Positions 38,861 to 51,570 of a stretch of 64,000 bases of DNA are shown piece after piece. Position 1 is the first letter of the stretch, and each line of letters begins with the position of its first letter. Position numbers and translations under genes: made by a program. Location of the stretch: contig CM043870.1 of NCBI GenBank assembly GCA_023846275.1, positions 9,061,527-9,125,526 on the forward strand, given 5' to 3'. The notes below the pieces were generated by a model. It was given only the letters and a program-made list of their open reading frames with translations. It was not told the DNA's origin and searched no databases. Source of the DNA: Vanilla planifolia (taxonomy: Eukaryota; Streptophyta; Magnoliopsida; Asparagales; Orchidaceae).

Positions 38861-40147
38861 ATGGCCGTCGCGGTTTGTCACGCATTTCTGCATCACTATC
38901 AACAAGCCGAGTTCGTTACGCCGGCGATGAATGTGGAGAAGGTGAAATCCACAAGAGAGGAAACGGAAGCAGAGGAGGATAAGGAGAGGTTCGACATCTG
39001 GAGCTCGATTCAAAAGGAGAAGGAAAAGGCATTTTTGCTGCCGGCTTCATACGTGAACCCGCTTGTCCGGCGCACCTCGATCATTATGGGTCAAAAGAGC
39101 CTCGAGACGTGTACAGAGAACCTCGGATCGGAGAACGGCTCCGACGGTTTCTCCTCTGGAGACGAATTGGATAGCTGGATGGTTTGCCCCTTCTTTTCCA
39201 TATCGCAGGCGGAGGATGGTCAGGGAAGAGCTGAGGAGGAAGAAACTAAGGTGGAGGACGAAGCGAAGTGGGTGAAACAGGGGAGGAAGGAGCTCTCGAC
39301 CGTGAACTACCACTGTTCCATTGGCCGCCGATCTCCGGTCAAGTCATTTCCGCCGCCCCTTCCCTCCATCTCCAGCCGTGAAGGCCCCTGTCTCAAGATG
39401 CTCCCTTACCGCCGTGAAGGCCGCCTCGTTGTCGAAGCGGTGCCCGTCCCTTCTCACAACTACCTGCACGCCGAGCGCCACGGCGGTCGCCTTCTCCTCT
39501 CCTTCATCGACTGCTCCTCCCGCTCAAGTTCCTCCGTTGACGAAAACAAATCCCAAGTTTGCGAAGAAGAAGAGAAACCAAAAGCAGAGGTGGAGGAGCA
39601 GGTGGAAGTACTGGTTCCACCCGAGGAAGAGGACGAGGAAGTGGAAGAGGAAGTGGAAGTAGTGGACAGGGGAACCGTAGTCGAAGTCAAAGTCAGCACC
39701 CAGCCTCAGACTATCTCTGGCATGACGGCGATCAAAGTCCTTCGCTCCTATCTCGTCATCAACAAATTCGTCATCGGCACACCGCTTACCCCTGTCGACG
39801 AGTGCAAAGGCGAGATTCATACCTCCCTGCCCCCGCCGCCCCAAGCACGGCCATGTCCTGCTGCAGGAAAACGATCGACCACGACAGCAGCAGCGGCTGC
39901 TGTGGCGGCGTCGTCGATCAGTACGTCTACTACAACCACGGACGGCTTCCATTACCACTACCTGGCCGATCGCCGTTGTGGTTCACAGTCCTCGGCGGCA
40001 GCTGCGGCGGCAGACGCGAGACTCCTGTTTTCTTCAAAGCGCAGGAGCAGAGAGGAGCTTCTCCATGACATGCAACGTTGCAGCGAGCTCCGGCGGCCGC
40101 TCTTTATCTTTGAGCAACCTTCCTATTGCATTGCCACCTCCACTTGA
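38861..40147 (+). CDS. FANTASTIC FOUR (FAF) family protein, 428 aa
   Basis: FAF proteins are land-plant regulators; in Arabidopsis FAF1-FAF4 limit shoot meristem size through the WUSCHEL-CLAVATA3 circuit. The diagnostic FAF domain is complete at residues about 162-217: FPPPLPSIS, then CLKMLPYRREGRLVVEAV and HGGRLLLSFID. Upstream are family-like motifs FDIWSSIQ (44-51), YVNPLVRRTS (64-73) and KSLETCTENLGSENGSD (79-95). Glu-rich acidic stretches lie at 124-135, 234-248 and 254-268, a Pro-rich patch at 324-327, Thr/Ala tracts at 340-360 and 379-384, and a C-terminal RRPLFIFEQPSYCIATS (411-427). The start is the first in-frame ATG, in good context (AAGATGG). The frame is uninterrupted. At 428 aa it is longer than the Arabidopsis FAF1-4 I remember and nearer the FAF-like branch; which paralog is unclear. 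It has no signal peptide or membrane segment. Confidence 0.9.
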   Translation: MAVAVCHAFLHHYQQAEFVTPAMNVEKVKSTREETEAEEDKERFDIWSSIQKEKEKAFLLPASYVNPLVRRTSIIMGQKSLETCTENLGSENGSDGFSSGDELDSWMVCPFFSISQAEDGQGRAEEEETKVEDEAKWVKQGRKELSTVNYHCSIGRRSPVKSFPPPLPSISSREGPCLKMLPYRREGRLVVEAVPVPSHNYLHAERHGGRLLLSFIDCSSRSSSSVDENKSQVCEEEEKPKAEVEEQVEVLVPPEEEDEEVEEEVEVVDRGTVVEVKVSTQPQTISGMTAIKVLRSYLVINKFVIGTPLTPVDECKGEIHTSLPPPPQARPCPAAGKRSTTTAAAAAVAASSISTSTTTTDGFHYHYLADRRCGSQSSAAAAAADARLLFSSKRRSREELLHDMQRCSELRRPLFIFEQPSYCIATST

Positions 40148-40267
40148 GATGCTTTCTTCAAATTCTTCTGTTTTGTTGGCTTTTATGGTAATTACTTGAA
40201 TTAACTATTAATTGGGCATATGGGAAAGTTTATGCGTGGATCATTATGTTTTCAAGATTTCATCTTT

Positions 40268-40273
40268 AATAAA
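40268..40273 (+). terminator. Candidate poly(A) signal of the FAF gene
   Basis: AATAAA lies 121 bases after the TGA stop, in T-rich DNA, a normal distance for a plant 3' UTR. Other A-rich near-upstream elements further on (from about 40436) could serve as well. Confidence 0.45.
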
Positions 40274-41775
40274 TTCGTTCAAAGAATATTGCATCCCGAC
40301 ATGTCATGTCACGCAAAATTTATAGCAGATTTAGTGTTGGAAACTCCAAATATGATGACGTCACGAGAAATTCGGCAACGGATCTTTTTATTACGAAGTC
40401 CGATCAGCTTATTAAAAATATTAGTTTAAATTTAAAAAAAAATTACTTTATTTCTTATAAAATAAATAAAATTTTCATATACTTCAAGATTTTAAAAAAA
40501 TATGTTATTTACCTTAAATTAATAATTTTATTAAATTAGTTAAGTTCATAACATTTTTTTTTTGTAAATCTCTGATGACATTTGATTGATGTGAGGGTAC
40601 AAAGTAGAAAGTGAAATATCAGCGTTTAAAGAAAGAATAATATTAATATTAAAATGATAAATTTATTTAATAGTTGATGTTTGTTGGGTTTTAATAAAAA
40701 AATTAGAGTGGTAGAACATGACTTGTTGTGACTAGTTCAAAATTAATCATATCATTGAATCTGATTCAATTATTCAAAATTAAAATTAAAATAAATAAAA
40801 AAATAATATGAAATGTTAAACAATTATATTAACAAGTATTAACAATATATTACAATATAATTTATTAAAAAGACAAATAATATTAAATGAATTTTGAATC
40901 TAAAACTTCAAGTGGCTTAAAACGATTCTCTTTTATACAAATCCAAAGCAAGCATCTTTTGAATTCAAACATTATTTAGTCATCTAAAATTGAACCAAAA
41001 TCATTGATCACCTTCCTCATGCCAGTGCGATTCTTCTCTTCAAGGATGTATCTTGTCATCGCTATCTTGTAGTATTAGAGCCAAGGTTTATTAGTGTCCC
41101 AACAACTACAATAATCTAGATCCATAACATGATGTAAGTGCTCAGAAGTGATTTATTATCTTCTTAAGATCTGAGGTGTATGTTGAAGGGATTATGAATT
41201 AGGAGAGTTGCTAAAAAAGAACTTTATGAAAGCCATATTGTTATTTTCTTTTTATGACTTTGATTTTGCATGAGGATTAGTATAACATGTTTAATTATAA
41301 CTTATATGAATTATATGTATCAAACTTGTATCCACATCAACTACCAATTATTAAATTCAATATAGGCCATCCTCAACCTCTTAAAAGACAATAGAGGAAG
41401 TGATTAACCTAATTAAATTTACCTTAATTAGAGTACAAACTATATACTTAGGATCATTAATTTTATTTATGACAAGAACTTTGATTATTAATTAGACAAT
41501 TTAGATTATTTAGACATTATTTATTGTAATAATTTTTTTATAAAAGAAAGAAAACATTATTTTTTGTGTAACTTATATAGTATTTTTTAATTAACTTATT
41601 TTAGCTTATAAAAATATTAAATATATAACCATTACCTATAATTAAATATTTTTATATTATTATTCTTCTTGGCTTCTTAAATATTTCATAATGCCATCAA
41701 AATAAAACAATGTTGACAACTTAGAAACTTTTAAGAATATGACAACTACATTATGCAGTGGAAAGTTAATTTGAT
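40274..41775. other. AT-rich intergenic DNA downstream of FAF, no gene seen
   Basis: Strongly AT-rich, with A- and T-runs and no supported frame. Confidence 0.5.
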
Positions 41776-41778
41776 AAA

Positions 41779-43090
41779 TTGAATAGTGTTGAAGCCACCT
41801 TGAATTGCTTAACTATACAATTTAAAGAAGTGATGGTTAATATAAATAAGAACACAACCCCGCCCCTTTATTGTGAATATTTAGAATATGGTCCACACAT
41901 ACTTAGCAAGATTAGGTTGGATAAAATACCTCAACCTCCTAAAAACTATATTAATGATCATATGGAAGTCCAAAACAAGGCTAGGTTAGGGCATCAATAT
42001 TTGTTAGTGTTTATGATTCTAACAAATTCTTAAATTGGTTAACTCAATAGAGAATATTTTTTATTAATATAGATTTCGTGATTATTAAAGAATTATTTTT
42101 TAAAAATAAATTTAGTAGGTCATGGAAAAATATATTAAATAAATACATTATTTGAGAAACTAAGACTAAGTAAAAGGGCTCTTATTTTGCAAGAAATGAA
42201 TTTAGACTAAAGTATTATCCTATATATTATGACAAAAGATTATGTACCTTAAAGTTTATAATTATACTATTGTAGAGTATCTAAATACCTTTGAAGATTA
42301 ATCGCTAAACTAAATTTTCTTTTGTAGATTAAAATTACAAATAGATTTATCTTATTCTTTAGGTTAAAAATTACTGTGTACTTATATGATCTTTATTCCT
42401 TAAAAAAGAATGTAATGCAGCCAGAATTTTGTATGAGTAATAAATTTAAAACTTTAGGGTCAACTCCTTGGGCATCCAAGGTCATGAATAGCTTTGATCT
42501 ATCCTCATCTCCAACTAAAAATTGCAATTAGAATTAGGTTAAAAAGTATTATATGTGAACAACTTGGACATAAGAAATATTAGTGTAAGGATATCATGAA
42601 CATTAAATAAAAGAATCAATTTAAACCTATGTATGAAAAAACAAAAGAAGAAATCATTTTCACTAATGGGCAAAAGGCAATATAAAAAATTAGATGGAGT
42701 GCAAGTGTTATAAGGTCCTTGTTTATGTTTACAAAAGAAATTAAAGACTAGAGAAAATAAACTAAATTTAGTACCTTCATTACCCCTATTAGAACCATGG
42801 CACAATAAGAGGAGGGTGATTCAGAAATGCAAGATTTTAAGATTAATTTTAATGAATAAGTAAATGTATTTTCAAAAATATCAAACCTATCTAAGATAGA
42901 AAATAACAAAAAATATGAGTGCAAAATAAGTAAAAGGTGATATCAAGATTTTTAGGTGATTCAACTCTTACCTTTAAGCTTATATCTACTCCTAATCTAC
43001 ACAGTATTAAGTTTGTGTCCTTCATTCCTTTGTAGTAGTTAGTGGGGAAACCTTAATAAAGTCATGTATTTAACAATGAGAATAAGACAC
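41779..43090 (+). mobile_element. gag remnant of another Ty3/gypsy element, plus strand
   Basis: A gag-like region starts in the open stretch 41779-42033. It continues through a retrotransposon-gag-like part (about 42090-42300) and reaches a zinc-knuckle-like segment at about 42560-42600 (CEQLGHKKY then C). It ends at the 5' LTR of the 43.1-49.6 kb element and differs from that element's own gag. The following element therefore probably inserted into or next to it. No pol for it was recognised downstream of 49.6 kb. Broken. Confidence 0.5.
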
Positions 43091-43094
43091 AATT

Positions 43095-43811
43095 TGATGT
43101 AATAAAAAGGAAAAAAATGGCAATAGAATAATATTATAAACTCATAACAATATCTTAAATTAAAATCAATCAAATTAAAACTTTCCAAAATTTAATACAT
43201 GTATAACACTTTGAAAAACATATAAATAATAGTCTTGAGGAGTCATGCATGATTCATCCATACATTATCATGAATTCATGGTTGGTGCTATATTAATGAA
43301 AGTAACTAAAATATTCAAAGATATAGATAAAATCTCTAAAAAATAGGTAGAAAGTATGCTTTTATTATTTGAGCATAAAAGTATTTAAAAAAGATAAGTA
43401 GAAATATAATTTTTTATTAAAAACTTATATAAACATGAAAGTCTTTAAGAGATAAGTAAACACAAGCTTTTATATTAAAGAATTATATAAGCATGATAGT
43501 TCTTAAGAAATAGGTTAAAAGTTTACTTTTTATATTAAATAATTACTTGTAATATCTATTTTAAGGATTTCTTATGAATAGATGAATGCTGAATAGATTG
43601 TGACTAAAGAAAGCATATTACATTATGACATAAGTATTTGAGTTGACTTAGTGGCCTACTCTTGGGTTCACTTGGATGAGTGAAGTTTTTTTTTCTTTAT
43701 CCTATTAATTATATTTTCTCTATTTAAGCCTTTTTGTTATACTTTTCATTCTATTTAACTTAAAAAATTACTTCATTTCATCCCACATCCTAATCCCCTC
43801 ACTGTCTATAT
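43095..43811 (+). repeat. 5' LTR of the 43.1-49.6 kb element
   Basis: About 717 bases beginning TGATGTAATAAAAAGG. It aligns with 48866-49581 along its length: TTTAATACAT, TACATTATCATGA, TTGGTGCTA.ATTAATGAA, TATATTTTCTCTAT and TTAAGCCTTTTTGT are shared. The last 100 bases are pyrimidine-rich, as LTR ends often are. Confidence 0.85.
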
Positions 43812-43815
43812 TATT

Positions 43816-43827
43816 TGGTATCAAAGC
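43816..43827 (+). promoter_or_regulatory. Primer-binding site (initiator tRNA-Met type)
   Basis: TGGTATCAAAGC a few bases after the 5' LTR differs by one base from TGGTATCAGAGC, the usual plant Ty3/gypsy site complementary to the 3' end of initiator tRNA-Met. It fixes the orientation and the inner LTR border. Confidence 0.8.
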
Positions 43828-46800
43828 GATGATTCTCATGATTATTTTTAGAAGTGCAAAGTACCTTGAAGAAAAGGAGAAGATCCCAATAACTTCATCA
43901 ACTTGAGGCTTAATTATTGGTACTTTATTATTTATTAAGCCTCACTTGAGATAGGATGTTACCCTTTCTTATTATAAATCTTTATTTAGTTAGAAGTTCT
44001 CCTAAAAAAGGACTAGCATATCTTATTGCACTTCTATGAATATTTGTTTTTGTCACCAAACTAATGAAAACTCTACTTTATAAAATAAAACTATTATCAT
44101 TTAAACATAACATTATTCCTATTGAATGCTACTTGTAAGGAAGTGGTTTACTCCATTTGCTCTCTTATTGAATGATAATTCTTGCATGAAATCTTGAATG
44201 AACGACCAAAGAGAATTATTTTATTATTATTATAATTTACTTTAATTTACTCTTATTTATTGTATGCTTATCACCTTAATATTACAAGCGAAAATTAAAA
44301 CAAATTATAAAAATATCTAAAAATATAATATTTTGTTTTTTTAATCCATCTTGTTTATTATTCTTAGAATCTATTTTAATTTTATTTACTTCATTTTAAT
44401 GTTTTTTTCATATTACATAATACCTCCCAAATTTATAATAATTGATCAATTAGATAGATTAAAACCAACTACAAACCTCTAGATTGAATAACTAGAGAAG
44501 TCTCAAATTGAAAAATTTAATATTACTTCTTCAATGATGACTCAACTTGTCACTCAAGTGCAAGCACTAATATTACAACCAAGTACCCTTATTATACTAC
44601 ACCATGCTACTTCATATGAAGAGGATGTTAGTAGCCAACATAGGGATTACATACTTAAAAGAGACTATGATGATGAATCATACTACAAAGATTCTAACTT
44701 AAAATTTCATAAAAAAGTTAACAAAAAAGCATAACTTTTTAATGAAGTCTATGGCCCAAACAAATTCTTAGATTGGATCAATAAAATAGAAAACTTTTTT
44801 ATGGATATAAGATGAATGAATATCAAAGAGTTATTTTTGTAAAACTAAAGCTTATTTATCATACAAAAATTTATTGGTTGAATATTTTTTCAAAAGAAGA
44901 ATGAATGGTGGAAGAATAATGAGTTAACTAGAAATAAAAAAATAGTAAGATAATACAACTATATTGATTGGCAATTAGCAAATAAATTTATCTTGGAATT
45001 ATGTACGATAAGAGGTGAAACTTCATGACCTTCAAATTTAGAAGATGTTTTTTATCTCTCCTAATTAATAGAATGACACAAAAAACTTACATCCTCCACT
45101 AACAAGTTTAAAGCTCAAACTTCTTAAAAACTGTATAAAATCACTCCCAAATCTATTGTAAGACACCAAAACTCCTATAATACCAAAATCTCAACATCTT
45201 AACCCTAAAAACTTTATCTTGAAAATTCTCAATTCTACAGAAAAAGGCAAGACGTGGTTTTCTTTAAATGTCATAAACCTAGTCACATGTAATACCAATA
45301 TAGAGTACAAATCTTATACATCGAATATAATGACTCCTTTGAACCTAAACTAGAAGAACTTCAAGATGAAGATCAAATTTTATCTAGTGAAGAAATTAAG
45401 ATAGATTATCATGAACACGTAAGAGTCATAAGGTGTTTGTTAGTGTCTAAGACTAATGTAAAGGATTGGAGAAAGAACATCTTTAAGTTGGTAGCATTAT
45501 GAATGTCATTTTTACATATACTTTAACTAGGGCCAACCTTAAGGTTGAAGCTCATCTTAATCCCTTCCATATGAGTTAAGTTAATGCGTGTGACATCTAG
45601 ATGCTTTGTTCCCTTAAAAATGGGTAGTTATGATGACCATGTGTAATGTGATATACTCTTTATGGACATAACACATCTTGTTTACAAAACCATGTATTTA
45701 TGATATGATTTCCATTCATTATGGTAGAAAGAATGGATATATATATTCAAATTTATTAATAAAACTATTAAACTATTACCCTTAAAACCAATGAACAAAC
45801 TTACAATCTATAAAAACTAACTTGAACATAACCTATATAATCTCAACACAAAGGTATCAAACACAAATTAATTAACTTCTTAAGAGATGATATGTGTATG
45901 CATAGACTTATAATGACTAAGAATAAATTAGGTTTTAGGAGCTTATATAACGAATTTATTTGATACAACTTCATTCTTCATCATGTATATGAAAGAAGTT
46001 AACAAAATAAAGATGAAGACACCTCATCCACCCTTGATTCTTGACCTTCTATCTCAATTTAGTGACATTACTCTTATGGAGATATTTAATGAGCTAGCTC
46101 TAAATGAGCCACCTAGTATGCCATTGACTTAATACTTTGATCTCAGTTGGTAAATCTTCCTCAATATTGAGTAAACCTCGTTGCACATGTTGAACTAAAA
46201 AACAAGTTTATTAACTACATAAAAAAGATTTCTTATAAGAAAGCCTTAGCTCATCTGCTATTTCTACATTTTTAACTCCCAAAAAAGATGTCTCATGACA
46301 TATGTGTATTGATAATAGAGCTATTAACAAAATTATGATAAAATATCAATTTTTAATCCCACGATTAGATGAATCATTAGACTTTATTATTGGTTTAAAT
46401 ATCTTCTCAAAAATAGAACTTAGTAATAGTTATCATCAAATTAAGATTTTTTTAGTGATAAATGGAAAATTGCTTTTAATACTCTTGATGATTTTATGAA
46501 TAGCTAGTGATGCCTTTTGGTCTCTCAAATGTATCAAATATATTTATGTATTTTAAGAACATTGTTCTTAAGCCATTCATTAGAAAATTTTTAATTTTCT
46601 ATTTTGATAATATTTTAATATTTAACCTTGATGAGAATCGCATTTGGAACACCTTAAACTTGTCTTGAAAAAACCTAAACATGAAAAATTATAATAAACC
46701 TAAAGAAGTAATTCTTCATGTAAAAAGAAGTTAATTTCATAGGATTTTTAATATCATCTATTGGTCTATAATATGACCTATAAAAATTAAAGTCATTTTG

Positions 46801-48865
46801 GATTGGCGAAACCCTAACAACGTAACTAAAATTAGATTTCATGGCCATGCAACATTCTATAAAAGATTCATAAGAAATTTTAACACAATAATAGCTTTAA
46901 TTATTGATACCTTGAAGGATGATAAATTTGTAAGGAGTGTTGGTGAACAAAATGTTTTGATAAAATTAAACTACTCATGACATCACCCCTTGTTCTATAT
47001 TTACTTTATTTTCATAAAGCCTTTGAAGTCTTATGTGATGCTTTTAAGATTGGAATTGGTAATGTACTTATCTAGGATAATCACCTAGTTGCTTTCATAA
47101 ATAATACTAAATAATGATATTTTATATATGATAGAGAGTTTTATGTAATCACATAATCATTAAAACATTGGAGATATTATTTATACATAATGAATTTATT
47201 TTGAACATAAACCATAATGCTTTAAAATATATTAATACATAAAGAAAATTGAATCTTAGATATGCAAAGTGGACTAAATATTTATAAGATTATTTTTTAA
47301 TTCTCAAGCATAAACCAAGAAAAGAAAACAAACTTGTTATACACTTTATAAAAAAACATTAGTGATCACTTCCTTAGAATCACAAATTCTTAGATTTGAT
47401 AAGATTAAGGATGACTACCTTGTTTGAAAGGATTTCAACAATATTTATATGAGCTAAAAAATAAACCCTTCATCATTTGTAATAATTATGCCATCATAAA
47501 TGACTATTTAATTAAAGACAAACAACTATGCATCCTAAAAACATCATTTAAAAATATATTAATTATAGAATTATATTCTAGAGCAATCATAAGAAACAAG
47601 GGACAAGATAGAACTACACTGTTGAATCTTGATTTTATTGCCTGTCCATCGAAAAGAATTCAATTGAATTGATTCTCAGTGCTACACATAACAAGCCAAA
47701 ACAACTAAACAAAAAGTAAGACAATATATAGCCTTGGCTATTCCTTATTGACCTTAGGAAGACCTCTCCCTGGACTTGATATTAGGCTTACCGAAAGCAT
47801 CGTGACATCATGATAACGTCTTTGTAGTCATACATTATTTTTCAAAAATGACACACTTTACATCCTATTCTAAAATAAATGTTGCCTCACATATTGTAAA
47901 ACTTTTCCTTTGAGAGATAGTTCACTTACATAACTTGTGTTCAATTATTAGCTTTGACCTTGATATTAGATTTGTCTTTTAGTTTTGAAAAAATATGTTA
48001 AAAATTATTTGGAACACAACTTAAAAATTCTTTTTAGTCCTCCATTCCAAGCAAATATACAAACATAAGTTGTTAATCATACATTAGGAGATTTTCTAAG
48101 CTGTCGTATAGGAAAAAATTTAGGAACTTGGGACTTGCACTTACGAACATCAAAATATGCATATAATTGTACTAATTTCAAAATAACTAAGTAAACACCA
48201 ATTAAAATGTGTATAGTTATAATCCAAAATATCCTATTGACTTGCTTCATGAGCCTATACACATTTTTTGATTTAGCTTTTACTTTTGCACATGATTTTT
48301 AATCAAAACTTAAATAAATCAAGAAACAATTTGAAGCAAAGTATACCAAGGCTATTAATCAAAATAGATCTTTAAGAGAATTCGATGAAAAGAATCATGT
48401 TCAAATTCACATTTGTCTATTGTACTACTCTTTCACCAAATACAAAAAAATACATGCACAAGTTTGTCGACATTTTAAAAGTTATTAAGAAAATTAATAC
48501 AAATGTTTATATTTTTAATTTATCATCAAACATGTTCATTAGTATAATTTTTAATATTGAGGACTTATTTCCTAATAAAGATATTTCACAACATAGCTTG
48601 GTGCAATTCAACTCTTATGTTGGTGAAAATGATGGTCAATTACTAATACCATCAATGCCAAAAGTTTTTGAGTTTGACAAGATTATTACTAATGAGTACT
48701 GCTTTAGTATTTATTTGTCTCATAGGTTCCTTTTTGTTAAACGAATAAACCTTCATTTGAAGATAACTGGATGAGACTTGAAGAATTAGAAATGCTATTC
48801 TACAACTTGGAGATGATTACCTTGACTTTAACTTTTTGAAGTAGAGTTTTGTTCATTTGAGAAAA

Positions 48866-49581
48866 TGATACAACATAAAGGAAAGAAATGATAGCATAAT
48901 AATAGCATAAACCAATAATAAGGTCTCAAACTAGAATCAATGAAGTTAAAGCTCTAAAAACATTTAATACATACATAATACTCTAGAGAATATACAAATA
49001 ATAACCTTGAGTGTCATGATTTATCTATACATTATCATGAGTATGTGATTGGTGCTACATTAATGAAGGTGTCCAAAACATTTAATGATATAGATGAAAG
49101 TTTTTAAAAAGTAGGTAAGAAGTATGTTTTTATTATTTGAAAATAAAAGTTTTTAAGAGATAGGTAAAAAACATATTTTTGTATTAAATAATTATATGAA
49201 CATAAATGTCCTTAACAGATAATAGAAAACATTCTTTTGTATTAAAAATTATATATGTATTAATGTCTTGAAGAAATGGGTAAGATGCTAATTTTTTTAT
49301 TAAATAATTACTTATAATCTCCTATTCAAGGGACCTCTCATGAATGCATGAATGGTGAATTGGTTGTGACTAAAGAAGTATAATGCTTTGTGGCATTAGT
49401 GTTTAGGTTGGCTTGGTGGCCTTCATTTGTATAATTCTCTTTGGTGAGTGAATTCTTGTTTCTTTCTTTATTCTCTCAACTATATTTTCTCTATACTTAA
49501 GCCTTTTTGTCATATGTTTTATTTCATTTAACCTAAGAAATTGCTTCATTTGATCCCATACCCAATCCCCTCTCTGGTTAT
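48866..49581 (+). repeat. 3' LTR of the 43.1-49.6 kb element
   Basis: Begins TGATACAACATAAAGG, right after a GAAGTAGAG.. / TTTGAGAAAA purine-rich stretch that fits the polypurine tract. It aligns end to end with the 5' LTR. The two copies differ at many sites and by small length changes. The last border is approximate because both copies diverge there. The 90-codon minus-strand frame at 49403-49675 overlaps this LTR end and is not a gene. Confidence 0.85.
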
Positions 49582-50790
49582 GTCTCAAACTTCTTTCCTT
49601 CACGCTTCTAACGCTTAAAGATTGAGCACTTCTCTCCATGTTTCTAACACCCCAAGATAAAACACCTTTCCACACTTTTAATTTAAGGACCCCATTGAAA
49701 CCATCCTTAATAAATAATATAAATTAAAGATTAGATATAAATAAATGGACATGTGAGACCACTAAAATCATAAAAAGGTACTTGATAGTAAGACAAACAA
49801 AAATGCATCTAATGTAAATGCTTTTCATATGAAATCCTATGCAAAAAAACCTCTATAAGGGTAAAACTACAAACCAAAAGATCTTATGCATAAGTAGAGA
49901 AAAATATTAATAGTAATAATTTGCTTTTCATATACATATGATACAAAAATCCATAAAATCTCATAAAACTAAGATACAAAACACTATCCACTCTCAGATA
50001 TTAAGTGTATACTACTTCATAGCATCAAAATTCTGGTCTCTCAACATAGTAGATGTGTTTTTTTATGATATAAATACTAATGTAAACTTAAAAGCTCAAC
50101 ACAAAAACTAAATAATGTAACATTATATCAAAAAATATATTAATCAATAAAAATCTTATGACAAAATAATACAATAATACCATGCATAAAAGAGTAAACC
50201 ATGTGTGATAAAATAAACTAATAAAGAAAATAAAACTAATTAGAATATGAATATTATCTATCCATTTTCTTTTTATTCTTAGTTCCCAAATATTTTATAT
50301 AATTATAGAGCATAATTCCTCTCTTATCATTATCCTTTGAGTCCATAAGTAACCAATCTATATATAAATGTGCTATAGCTCACATCAATCCAAATAGTAT
50401 GGTCTCCAGACCTATACTTATAATCATTAGACAGGATGGTCATAAGACCTAAACCTTATGGTCCATCATAAGGTGTTAGAAAAAGATAATTTTTTAGATA
50501 ATTCACTTTCTATTTTTATTTTTATTTCAAATTATATATATATTTATATTTTATTTATGTTAAATGTATTACATATAGATAAATAAATATCTTTATGATA
50601 TATAATCCATTACCCAATATGATCCATCTAACTTTCATTTTAATAATCATGCTCAATATTAAAGTGCATAATATAACATAATGGTTAAATTTTCAAATTT
50701 TTAATGAATCAATAATCAATTTAATAATTTTCTTACACCATTATTACTAGTTTTCTTATATACAACTAATACAAAAATGCCTTGACTACT
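49582..50790. other. AT-rich intergenic DNA, no gene seen
   Basis: No frame with a recognisable domain. The remaining part of the older element represented by 41.8-43.1 kb could lie here but was not recognised. Confidence 0.45.
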
Positions 50791-50799
50791 ACCTTTCTC

Positions 50800-51570
50800 T
50801 TCAAGATTTCTTAAAATATCATATATACATAATAATCATCATATAGTCTCAAATGTTATATGATCATTAGATATTCTAAATCAATTTCATCTCAATAATC
50901 CCTTTTTATTAATTAAATTATTGCCACAAATCACACTTATATGACTTTTTGATTATACAATATGACTACAAAGTTTTTTAATATTTATATTATTTTATAA
51001 CTGATCGTATAGTATAATCAACAAGATCATTCAATATAATCATCACTCTCTCTCTACAAACTCATACCATTAACAAACAATCCACTATTCTCTATTAATC
51101 ATATGATGTGATTACTTACATTATATTATACAGTTTTCATGCTTTCCTTAACTTACAATTTGACCTAGCTATCATATTAATACAATATAACTTGTTATCT
51201 AATATGATCATCACTTCCCTTTTCTTTCTTAATCTACTCAACACTTCATATAGTATGACCCATATGATCAAACCATATAAGCCAATTGTTAAGTTTCAAC
51301 CAACCTAACCACCATGATACCATATAATTACCATAATCATACATGTATGATCACTTCACAACTCGTATATGATTTCATATCAAACAAATCTTATTTTTTT
51401 AAGATGGTCATACTCAACTAGATCATACAAGTATGATCGACCATTTTATATTGTATATTGGAATTGACTTCTTTATCCCTCAAACTTTGCACACATTGTA
51501 CTATTTTAATTAAATTAATTCTCCAATACGATAAGCTTACCAATGCTTGAATGACACCTAAATGTATTGA
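50800..51570. repeat. Block rich in ATCATAC/GTATGAT-type motifs (block C)
   Basis: It contains a perfect 16-base palindrome ATCATACATGTATGAT (51336-51351) and GATCATACAAGTATGATC (51421-51438), two 8-base arms around AA, plus many related words. Its ATCATATAGTCTCAAA near 50837 matches block B in the same orientation. The 66-codon frame 51108-51308 lies inside and is not supported. Pyrimidine-rich DNA (51830-52030) follows. Confidence 0.45.

Larger units (their letters stand above)
43095..49581 (+). mobile_element. Ty3/gypsy chromovirus fossil with both LTRs, 6.5 kb
   Basis: This is the most complete element here. In order: 5' LTR, tRNA-Met-type primer-binding site, gag (about 44400-45310, zinc-knuckle-like end near 45260), protease region (about 45480-46000), reverse transcriptase (about 46150-46680; the open stretch 46302-46499 holds INKIMIKYQFLIPRLDES), RNase H (about 46790-47340; TFYKRFIRNFNTI in 46798-46980), integrase (about 47420-48600; IIFNIEDLFPNKD in 48385-48774), chromodomain (about 48680-48830) and 3' LTR. 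The order makes it a chromovirus with a CRM/Reina-like integrase tail. LTR divergence by eye and many breaks show that it is old and inactive. Confidence 0.9.

Noticed and set aside
39047-40068. Other-frame and antisense open frames across FAF (39047-39313, 39321-39662, 39460-39699, 39524-39958, 39559-40068)
   Set aside because: Shadows of the GC-rich FAF coding sequence. Their Arg/Ser/Phe-rich composition follows from the FAF codons and they carry no domain.
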